5,448 nucleotides of DNA from an uncultured Oscillospiraceae bacterium (GTDB taxonomy: Bacteria > Bacillota > Clostridia > Oscillospirales > Oscillospiraceae). The notes under the pieces are model-generated. The model saw nothing but the letters and a program-made list of their open reading frames with translations, ran no database searches and was not told the DNA's origin. The stretch is taken from the NCBI GenBank assembly GCA_910587395.1, contig CAJULJ010000117.1:1-5448 (forward strand), written 5' to 3'. A program made the position numbers and the translations under genes. Shown here piece after piece: positions 1-5,448 of this stretch (positions are counted from its first letter, which is position 1; every line of letters starts with the position of its first letter).

Positions 1-2
1 CA

Positions 3-395
3 GGGAAGCTCACCACCCAGGAGGCCATCTGCGATATGTGGGCCAGACGGAAGGGGGCTGACTTCTGCGAGATCGAGGACGGCGGTATCATGCCCTTTGA
101 TAAAAAACTGTTCTGGAGGCCCGCCGATGTTCAACGGGTGGACTTTATTACTGACCTAAAATCTTTCCAGAAAAATACGGGGAATTTGGACGACTTGATT
201 CCCTACTGGCGTATGATTTCACTCAAAGGCACCCTGATAGACTTTGGACGCTATTTCGACAAGGAAACGCAGAAAGAGCTATTGGAACAGGAGGGTCATA
301 TAATCGTCCAGGCCAATCCAAACAGGCGGACATATCGGGTGGAGAACTACAAAGCGGCGCTTTTTGATCTGAATAGGCTGATTATCAATGAATAA
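3..395 (+). CDS. Hypothetical protein, C-terminal part, 5' end outside window
   Basis: I do not recognise this family. The frame is open from the left edge (codons from position 3 read GKLTTQEAICD before the first ATG at 36) and stops at TAA 393-395, giving 130 visible residues. I treat it as the end of a longer gene because the residues before the ATG look like ordinary helix-forming coding sequence. An AGGAGG at 19-24, 11 nt before the ATG, leaves a 119-residue start at 36 possible. Counting from that Met, the protein is soluble and of mixed charge, with no signal peptide or membrane segment. It is rich in aromatic residues (FDKKLFWRP near 21-29, DLIPYWRMIS near 53-62) and ends in a probable helix (NYKAALFDLNRLI). 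No catalytic motif is evident. The next gene starts 12 nt downstream on the same strand, so the two are probably co-transcribed. The coding call is good; function is unknown. Confidence 0.7.
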   Translation, partial: GKLTTQEAICDMWARRKGADFCEIEDGGIMPFDKKLFWRPADVQRVDFITDLKSFQKNTGNLDDLIPYWRMISLKGTLIDFGRYFDKETQKELLEQEGHIIVQANPNRRTYRVENYKAALFDLNRLIINE

Positions 396-407
396 CGGTG
401 GTATACC

Positions 408-1082
408 ATGAGTGAATTACTGCATCAAAATTCCAAGGGTGTTAAGATAATTCGGGAAGATTACAAAAAACGCAGTCAAGTGAAAGTGTTTTCAGAATTT
501 CAGGGCAAGCGATATACCCTCCATTCATATCGGTTCAATTTAATTCCTGACCGATTTGATTCGCCGTTTTGTTCCTGGGCAAATTTAGATTGCTGTGGTG
601 GTTGGAGCTGTGATGAAAATTATCTTGATACGGCTGTTCAAGAGGGGAAAAAGCTGTACGCTGGCCGGTATCAGCGAGTAAAATCATCATATTTTCCACA
701 ACTTCCCTCAATGGATACGGCGCTGCAAGAATTTCAGAAAATAGTAGATGGACTTCCTGATGGTGTTATTGCCGGTATTGAGGGTAATACCAGGGGTGGC
801 ATGGAGGATTTTTTATACACGTTTATATGCCGGGAGGGAACGATCTCGGAATACTTTGATCTTAATGAAGTTTTCAAATTTTACGGCAAACTTGGGTTAG
901 ACTTCCCTCAATATGTTGTCGATCAGGTAAAGGCATTGTGCAGTATTGAAATCAAGAACTTTGGCGGGGATAAACCTCCGTTCATTTACTATCAGGCCGG
1001 TGTGCCGGTGGAGTTGATTACAACAGGGCTGCTTTTAGGCTATCCACTGGAGTCTACGGCCAGTATCCTTTGTGGATATTGA
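408..1082 (+). CDS. Hypothetical protein, 224 aa, with C-terminal LLLGYPLEST motif
   Basis: Family not recognised with confidence. The ATG at 408 is supported by GGTGG at 397-401, 6 nt upstream, and by its tight 12-nt spacing from the preceding gene; the gene ends at TGA 1080-1082. The protein looks cytosolic, with no signal peptide or transmembrane helix. A basic N-terminus (residues 10-36) is followed by an aromatic and cysteine-rich stretch with Cys55, Cys62, Cys63 and Cys68, which could bind metal, though the spacing matches no ribbon I know. A middle part (about 100-150) holds GLPDGVIAGIEGN and acidic helices. The last 25 residues (VPVELITTGLLLGYPLEST) look like a conserved family tail, so the C-terminus is probably natural. 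The gene is visibly more AT-rich than the helicase module to the right, suggesting a separate origin as cargo. Its last 29 bp overlap the convergent zinc-ribbon gene. Role unknown. Confidence 0.75.
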   Translation: MSELLHQNSKGVKIIREDYKKRSQVKVFSEFQGKRYTLHSYRFNLIPDRFDSPFCSWANLDCCGGWSCDENYLDTAVQEGKKLYAGRYQRVKSSYFPQLPSMDTALQEFQKIVDGLPDGVIAGIEGNTRGGMEDFLYTFICREGTISEYFDLNEVFKFYGKLGLDFPQYVVDQVKALCSIEIKNFGGDKPPFIYYQAGVPVELITTGLLLGYPLESTASILCGY

Positions 1083-1275
1083 GTGTGCCTTGTCCATCGA
1101 CTATGCTCAACTCTACAAATTCGCTGGGTGGGTTGCCGGTCAGCCGTTTCAGGTAGTCCCTGCCGCCGTCTACGGCAACGCCCCGGCACTTACACCATTT
1201 CAGGTCGTGGCTGTGTTCGGATGTGATGATACTGCCGCACCGTTTACACTGGACTTGATTGACGGAAATTTTCAT
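1054..1275 (-). CDS. Small zinc-ribbon protein, DUF7695-like
   Basis: A 73-residue protein. The visible motif is a treble-clef or zinc-ribbon-like Cys set: Cys10-x2-Cys13 and Cys28-x-Cys30, with His21 and His23 between them. It is followed by VAVDGGRDYLKR (33-44) and an ELS segment (55-57). From memory this order (CxxCG, HD..W/S CxC, VDGG.xYL.R, then ELS) is that of the DUF7695 family of small proteins in Firmicutes chromosomes, phages and mobile elements. The family has no established function; nucleic-acid or protein binding through one zinc ion is a guess. The ATG at 1275 has AGGAG at 1289-1293, but the 13-nt spacing is long, so translation may be modest. I see no good promoter directly upstream, so it may depend on read-through from the small gene ending at 1357. 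The last 16 residues lie beyond the conserved core, and the end overlaps the convergent gene. Confidence 0.8.
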   Translation of the reverse strand: MKISVNQVQCKRCGSIITSEHSHDLKWCKCRGVAVDGGRDYLKRLTGNPPSEFVELSIVDGQGTLNIHKGYWP

Positions 1276-1321
1276 TTTTTAGCTTTTTCTCCTATGAATT
1301 TTTTATTCCCGGTTATGTAGG

Positions 1322-1352
1322 GGGCGGCGCTGGCTGACTGCCAGCGCCGCCC
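1322..1352 (-). terminator. Perfect GC-rich hairpin, possible terminator or attenuator
   Basis: A 13-bp perfect inverted repeat (GGGCGGCGCTGGC / GCCAGCGCCGCCC, arms 1322-1334 and 1340-1352) with a 5-nt loop lies 4 nt after the stop codon of the minus-strand gene ending at 1357. Position and stem strength fit a transcription terminator. Neither strand has a clear U-tract right after the stem: the minus strand continues CCTACATAACC and the plus strand TTCGTCAC. It may therefore act as a weak terminator, an attenuator ahead of the zinc-ribbon gene 46 nt further on, or an mRNA 3'-end stabiliser. The structure is seen directly; the function is inferred. Confidence 0.6.
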
Positions 1353-1356
1353 TTCG

Positions 1357-1686
1357 TCACAGGATGCCCGCTTTTTTGAGATAGCCCACGCCGTCATAGC
1401 AGCCCCGGAGGTAGAGCGTCTGCATCTCTATCTCCACAAGCTGGTTTTGCAGGCCCATGACCTGAATGAGCGCCGCGCACTCCTGTTCGGTCAGCGCCGA
1501 CGCCTGTTCCGTGTCGAACACCTCCATCACATGGGGATATTGCTGAAAGATGCCCTCCATCTTGTCCCGGATGGCCCGGTACTCCTTGTCCGTCTTGGGC
1601 AGCTTCGCGGTGATGGAACTCACATACTCCTGAAACGCTGTGCCCTGGGCGTCCACAAAGGTTTCAAATTTTATCTTGTCAGCCAC
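1357..1686 (-). CDS. Small conserved hypothetical protein downstream of the helicase, GTG start
   Basis: This encodes a 109-residue, probably all-helical soluble protein beginning MADKIKFETFVDAQG and ending in GYLKKAGIL, with stop TGA at 1359-1357. The GTG at 1686-1684 is chosen because GGAGGTG (1699-1693) sits just before it at near-ideal spacing. An in-frame ATG at 1728 has no Shine-Dalgarno and lies inside the predicted promoter spacer, and a longer reading from 1830 would run into the helicase gene. Counting from the GTG, residues about 30-50 are charged helix, 62-75 hold ALTEQECAALIQVM, and the C-terminal third carries an E-x-Q-T-L-Y-x-x-G-x-x-D-G-x-x-Y-L pattern. That pattern recalls short DUF proteins beside transfer genes in clostridial ICEs (DUF6809-like), but I cannot assign the family firmly. 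No enzyme motif, signal peptide or membrane segment is visible. A dedicated promoter precedes it and a strong hairpin follows it, suggesting a short transcript of its own. Confidence 0.8.
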   Translation of the reverse strand: MADKIKFETFVDAQGTAFQEYVSSITAKLPKTDKEYRAIRDKMEGIFQQYPHVMEVFDTEQASALTEQECAALIQVMGLQNQLVEIEMQTLYLRGCYDGVGYLKKAGIL

Positions 1687-1692
1687 CGCTTT

Positions 1693-1699
1693 CACCTCC
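1693..1699 (-). promoter_or_regulatory. Strong Shine-Dalgarno that fixes the GTG start at 1686
   Basis: The minus strand reads GGAGGTG here, with 8 nt between the GGAGG core and the GTG at 1686-1684. It is the only strong ribosome binding site near the 5' end of this reading frame, which is why the GTG is preferred over the in-frame ATG at 1728. Confidence 0.75.
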
Positions 1700-1716
1700 G
1701 CCTGTTTTCTGCGGCC

Positions 1717-1745
1717 ATTATACCGCATGATCACTGGTAGGGCAA
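1717..1745 (-). promoter_or_regulatory. Sigma-A (sigma-70-like) promoter of the small gene
   Basis: On the minus strand TTGCCC (1745-1740, four of six matches to TTGACA) is followed after exactly 17 nt by a perfect TATAAT (1722-1717). It lies in the 70-nt gap between the helicase stop codon (1759-1757) and the GTG start at 1686. The transcript would begin near 1710, giving a leader of about 24 nt that contains the Shine-Dalgarno. Spacing, location and downstream RBS all agree, which makes a chance match less likely. A TGATCA palindrome lies in the spacer (1728-1733), but I see no clear operator. Confidence 0.65.
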
Positions 1746-1756
1746 ATGTGCGATGC

Positions 1757-4700
1757 TCACCGATTCCGGTCGGGGCCGTCACGGACGGGGGTTTCGGCCT
1801 CGTCCCCCACGTCCCCGTCCACGATCTCACTTTCTCGCTTATCCATGTTCAGCAGAATGTTCAATTCGTCCAGACGGGCCGACTTTGTTTTCAGCTCGTC
1901 CTCCTGGGGAAACGGCTTTTCCATCTCCTGCTTGGCGTTGTCCAACTGGACGTTGACGTTTGCAAGTTCCTCCCGGCAGGCAATCAGCCGTTCCTCCATG
2001 CCGCCCAGCAGATTGTCCAGCCGAAGAATATTACCGAAAATGTCTGTGCCCAGGCCGGTGGTATGGGTGAGCGCCCCTTTCAGCGTGATTCGGAACTCTT
2101 TGCTGAAGCTCTCAAAGGACAGCTCCATAGCGAAGCCCCGGTACTGGCCCAGGGGGACAGGATCGGGGCGGGTCATGGCTTTGCAAGCAGCGAGAATGGC
2201 GCTGCCCGCCGCCTTCTTGTCGGTGTAGACGGTGCCCTCCACCTCCATCGGGGAGAAGCCGTCCTCATTGGGATGGGTGTTTTCTTTCAGCCGGTTTATA
2301 TCGGCGGTGTAGCACTCAATGCGTTGTTCCAAAGCCGCCGCCTTTTGCGGAAGATACTTGATGATCTGATCCTCCAGGGCGTACCGCTGGCTGAGATGGT
2401 TGGCTTTCAGCAGTTTGAGCCGCTGCACGTCAATGTCCAAATCCATCTTCTCTTTGATATGGGGGTTGCCCGTACACAGGGCCTTGATCTCGGCGTAGGA
2501 CAGGGCAGTTTCGTCGATGTCCTCCGCAGAGCGCACCGGGCTTTTGCTGGTCATGATTTGCCCGATAAACTTCTGCTTTCCCTCCACCAACTGGTAGAGA
2601 TAACTGTCAAAGGTGTTCTCGGTGACGTAGGTGTAAATGTCCACCTCGTCATTCTCGTTACCTTGCCGGATGATACGCCCTTCCCGCTGCTGGAGGTCGG
2701 AGGGACGCCACGGGCAATCCAAATGGTGGAGCGCAATCAATTTGTGCTGTACGTTGGTGCCAGCGCCCATCTTCTGCGTGGAGCCGAGCAGCACCCGTAT
2801 CTGCCCGGAGCGCACCTTACCGAACAGCTCCTTCTTCTGTACCTCCGTGTTGGCGGTGTGGATATAGGCTATTTCTTCGGCTGGTATGCCCCTGGCGATC
2901 AGCTTCTCCCGCAGGTTGTCATACACATTTTGGAATGAGGCCATTTCAAACGTGCCCTGTTCATTCTCTGTCATTTCGATGGGCTGCTCCTTACCGGGGG
3001 TAGACAGGTCGCAAAACACCATTTGTGCGGAACGCTGATCCGCCGTGTTCTGCCATATCTCAAAGACATTTTCGGCGCAGGCGTTGATCTTGCTGGTGTC
3101 GCTGTCGGGGAGCATGGGGTTGAGAAGCCGCTGGTCAAGGGCCAGCTTGCGCCCGTCGTTGGTGATGAGCAGCATATTGTCCACGCTGCTGTCCACCATC
3201 CCGTTTCGGACACGTTCGGCCCGTTTTCCCAGCGCCTCCACCATTTCCTTCTGCTGTTCCGATGGTTTCAGCACGATGTTGTGGTAGTTGGCCTTGGGGA
3301 CGGGGAGATTGAGCATATCCGCCGTCTGGATGTCCGCCACTTCCTTGAACATCGCCATCAGCTCTGGAAGGTTGTAGAACTTGGCAAACCGGGTCTTGGC
3401 CCGGTAGCCGGTGCCCTCCGGGGCCAGCTCTATGGCGGTGACGGTTTCCCCAAAGGTGGATGCCCAGGCGTCAAAGTGAAGCAGCTCTTTCTCCTGCAAC
3501 AGCGCATATTGCAAATACTTCTGCATGGTATACATCTCAACCATTGTGTTGGAGATAGGTGTGCCTGTGGCGAAAATAACGCCCCGGCCCCCGGTCAGCT
3601 CGTCCAGATAGCGGCACTTCATATAGAGGTCGCTGGACTTCTGCGCTTCGGTCTGGCTGATGCCGCCCACGTTCCGCATTTTGGAAAATGCGGCGAGGTT
3701 TTTGTAATAATGTGCTTCGTCAATAAAAATGCGGTCAACGCCCAATTCCTCAAACGTGACCACATCATCCTTCCGGCTTTGGTCGTTCAGCTTTTCCAGC
3801 TTGGCGTCAATGGATTTCTTGGTGCGCTCCATCTGCTTGATGGAGAAGCGTTCCCCGTGGCTGGCCTTCAGTTCCGCTATGCCGTCCAGGATTTCCCGCC
3901 GCTGCTGTTCCAGAAGATACCGCTGGCGCTCCACGCTCACCGGGATTTTCTCGAACTGCGAGTGCCCGATGATGATGGCGTCATAGTCCCCGGTGGCAAT
4001 TCGGCCACAAAACCGTTTTCGATTTTTTGTTTCAAAGTCCTTTTTAGTCGCCACCAGGATATTAGCGGAGGGATAGAGCTGCAAATACTCCGACGCCCAC
4101 TGTTCCGTCAGGTGGTTGGGGACAACGAACAGGCTCTTTTGACACAGGCCCAGCCGCTTGCTCTCCTGCGCCGCCGCCACCATTTCAAAAGTCTTGCCCG
4201 CACCCACCACATGGGCCAGCAGGGTGTTCCCGCCGTAGAGGATATGGGCGATGGCATTCACCTGATGGGGCCGCAAAATGATCTCCGGGTTGATACCCAC
4301 AAAGTTCAGGTGGCTCCCGTCGTACTCGCGGGGCCGGGTGCTGTTGAATTTGTCGTTATAAAGCCGCGTCAGTCGTTCCCTTCGGGCCGGGTCTTTCCAA
4401 ATCCAGTCCTGGAACGCCTGCTTGATAAGCTCCTGTTTGCCCTGGGCAATGGCGGTTTCTTTCTTGTTCAGGACGGGGGTTCTCTTTCCATCGGCATCTT
4501 CAACGTAATCAAAAATCCGCACATCCCGCAGGTTCAGCGTTTCCTCAATGATCTTGTAGCCGTTGATCCGGCTGGTGCCGTAGGTGTTGTGCGCCCTGAT
4601 GTTGCCCTTGTCGTAGGATTTACCCTCAATGTTCCAGTCGCGGGTCATACGGGAATGGTGGACTTTGATATTCCACTGTGCATAATTGGGTGTGTCAAAC

Positions 4701-5448
4701 AGCTCGTATATGAATTGCTGGACAACCTCGACGGGGAGCCAGTCGGCCCCCAGCCGCACGGAAATTTCGCTGGCGGTCAGGTCAACCGGCTGCACCTTTT
4801 CCAATGCGTCCACATTGATTTGAAACGCCGGGTCATTCTCCGCCGCCAGCCTTGCGGCGACCAGCTTTTCCCGGACGTTGCCGGAGAGGTATTCATCGGC
4901 GGTCTGCCAGCCTTTATACCAGGATATGGCGTCGCCGTCAATGTCAAAGGGGCCGGTAGCGGGGTCTTTGAAAATAACACCCTTCAAGTCCTCCACAACC
5001 TGGGGTATCTTCTCGCCGCCGCCCATCAGGGAGGCCATAAAGCCTAAATCCACACACGCCTTTTCAGCCAGTGACACAGCCAGGGCCTCGGACGCGGTAT
5101 CCACGCTGGTGACAACTACCTTCTGCTTGATGGTACGCTTGGTGAACATATCCGCCTTGCGGACAAAGTTGCGCTCGTCGTCCAACACTTCCAGGGAGGT
5201 CAGGAGAAAATAGGCGCTGTCCATACTGAAGGCGGTGCTGTTGGCGCGGGAGTTGATACGTCCGTACTTCTCCACAAAGGCGTCATAGAGGGCATTGAGC
5301 TTGCGCTGTTGGGCCTGAATATCATCGGCGGGCCAGTCCTCGGTCTGGTACTCAATGAGCGTCCGCACACAGTCCCGGATGCCGATCAGCCCTTTGATGC
5401 GGTTCGCCGCCGTCACCGACACCTCCACCGGGTTCATGCGGCTGTTCT
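1757..5448 (-). CDS. SNF2-type DEAD/DEAH helicase half of a giant ICE methylase/helicase protein, 5' end outside window
   Basis: The frame enters from the right edge and ends at TGA 1759-1757. Residues are numbered from the first in-window Met (5437); the codons before it read NSR and stay open, so this Met is almost surely internal. Helicase motifs appear in order: LRPHQ (388-392), Walker A VGAGKT (411-416), VVPNHL (438-443), DEAH (573-576), ATGTPISN (623-630), GAGTN (891-895) and QREGRIIRQG (917-926). Both RecA-like lobes are thus intact and ATP-driven DNA translocation is expected. A charged, probably coiled-coil insert lies at about 500-556. Residues 1-380 are a pre-helicase region, and 1000-1200 include further coiled coils before a polar tail. 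From memory this matches the C-terminal half of very large proteins (often over 2000 residues) in Tn1549-like ICEs, which usually carry an N6-adenine methylase upstream of the helicase. That part is not in view. Likely roles are element DNA processing or restriction evasion, unproven. No frameshift or missing key residue is seen. Confidence 0.93.
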   Translation of the reverse strand, partial: NSRMNPVEVSVTAANRIKGLIGIRDCVRTLIEYQTEDWPADDIQAQQRKLNALYDAFVEKYGRINSRANSTAFSMDSAYFLLTSLEVLDDERNFVRKADMFTKRTIKQKVVVTSVDTASEALAVSLAEKACVDLGFMASLMGGGEKIPQVVEDLKGVIFKDPATGPFDIDGDAISWYKGWQTADEYLSGNVREKLVAARLAAENDPAFQINVDALEKVQPVDLTASEISVRLGADWLPVEVVQQFIYELFDTPNYAQWNIKVHHSRMTRDWNIEGKSYDKGNIRAHNTYGTSRINGYKIIEETLNLRDVRIFDYVEDADGKRTPVLNKKETAIAQGKQELIKQAFQDWIWKDPARRERLTRLYNDKFNSTRPREYDGSHLNFVGINPEIILRPHQVNAIAHILYGGNTLLAHVVGAGKTFEMVAAAQESKRLGLCQKSLFVVPNHLTEQWASEYLQLYPSANILVATKKDFETKNRKRFCGRIATGDYDAIIIGHSQFEKIPVSVERQRYLLEQQRREILDGIAELKASHGERFSIKQMERTKKSIDAKLEKLNDQSRKDDVVTFEELGVDRIFIDEAHYYKNLAAFSKMRNVGGISQTEAQKSSDLYMKCRYLDELTGGRGVIFATGTPISNTMVEMYTMQKYLQYALLQEKELLHFDAWASTFGETVTAIELAPEGTGYRAKTRFAKFYNLPELMAMFKEVADIQTADMLNLPVPKANYHNIVLKPSEQQKEMVEALGKRAERVRNGMVDSSVDNMLLITNDGRKLALDQRLLNPMLPDSDTSKINACAENVFEIWQNTADQRSAQMVFCDLSTPGKEQPIEMTENEQGTFEMASFQNVYDNLREKLIARGIPAEEIAYIHTANTEVQKKELFGKVRSGQIRVLLGSTQKMGAGTNVQHKLIALHHLDCPWRPSDLQQREGRIIRQGNENDEVDIYTYVTENTFDSYLYQLVEGKQKFIGQIMTSKSPVRSAEDIDETALSYAEIKALCTGNPHIKEKMDLDIDVQRLKLLKANHLSQRYALEDQIIKYLPQKAAALEQRIECYTADINRLKENTHPNEDGFSPMEVEGTVYTDKKAAGSAILAACKAMTRPDPVPLGQYRGFAMELSFESFSKEFRITLKGALTHTTGLGTDIFGNILRLDNLLGGMEERLIACREELANVNVQLDNAKQEMEKPFPQEDELKTKSARLDELNILLNMDKRESEIVDGDVGDEAETPVRDGPDRNR

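Noticed and set aside
1072..1320. 82-codon plus-strand frame opposite the zinc-ribbon gene
   Set aside because: It is the reverse-strand shadow of the zinc-ribbon gene, whose Cys pairs and VDGG motif are much more convincing as protein.
1276..1320. Promoter for the zinc-ribbon gene in the AT-rich gap
   Set aside because: Only poor -10-like words (such as TACATA) occur, with no acceptable -35 because the GC-rich hairpin occupies that position.
1687..1830. Longer reading of the small minus-strand gene starting at 1830 (157 aa) or at ATG 1728 (123 aa)
   Set aside because: The 1830 start would overlap the helicase gene by 74 bp and lacks an RBS. The 1728 ATG also lacks an RBS and sits in the promoter spacer. 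The GTG at 1686 has a strong Shine-Dalgarno at good spacing.
1640..2938. A 432-codon open frame on the plus strand over the small gene and helicase 3' end
   Set aside because: It is another shadow: it runs antisense through the promoter and both minus-strand genes and has no recognisable protein features.
3023..5047. A 674-codon open frame on the plus strand opposite the helicase gene
   Set aside because: It is antisense to a protein with a full, correctly ordered helicase motif set. Long antisense frames are expected opposite GC-rich genes, its sequence shows no recognisable motif, and I see no need for a second gene here.
5435..5437. Met codon at 5437 as the true start of the helicase gene
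   Set aside because: The frame stays open upstream to the window edge, no RBS is visible in the remaining 11 nt, and the family is normally much longer on its N-terminal side.
1..5448. CRISPR array, tRNA/rRNA gene, insertion sequence or attachment site
   Set aside because: I looked for spaced direct repeats, tRNA-like arms, transposase-like proteins with terminal inverted repeats, and integrase-adjacent repeats, and saw none.

Overview
The window looks like part of an integrative and conjugative element (ICE) of the Tn1549/Tn916-like type found in Gram-positive gut Clostridia. This rests on one large minus-strand gene whose protein matches, from memory, the C-terminal SNF2-type helicase half of the very large methylase/helicase ('polyvalent') proteins in the transfer modules of such elements. 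Its GC-rich coding style and the strong GGAGG-type ribosome binding site of its small neighbour also fit. No integrase, relaxase, attachment site, RNA gene or CRISPR array is visible, so the ICE assignment is inference from gene family and neighbourhood.

Layout. Positions 3-1082 hold two plus-strand genes in tandem, 12 nt apart. The first is cut by the window edge. I recognise neither product. The second gene is clearly more AT-rich than the right-hand part of the window and looks like accessory cargo. Positions 1054-1275 hold a minus-strand gene for a 73-residue zinc-ribbon protein (DUF7695-like), whose 3' end overlaps the second plus-strand gene by 29 bp. A short AT-rich gap (1276-1320) leads to a perfect 13-bp GC-rich hairpin (1322-1352). 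To its right the composition becomes GC-rich: a 109-codon minus-strand gene (1357-1686, GTG start), its own well-formed sigma-A-type promoter (1717-1745), and the helicase gene (1757 to the right edge and beyond).

Working together. The minus-strand genes read in the order helicase, small GTG-start gene, hairpin, zinc-ribbon gene. The promoter after the helicase stop codon suggests that the small gene, and perhaps the zinc-ribbon gene by read-through of the hairpin, can be expressed separately from the long transfer transcript. The helicase probably acts on element DNA during transfer, replication or defence evasion. The plus-strand pair runs toward this module and is the least explained part of the window.
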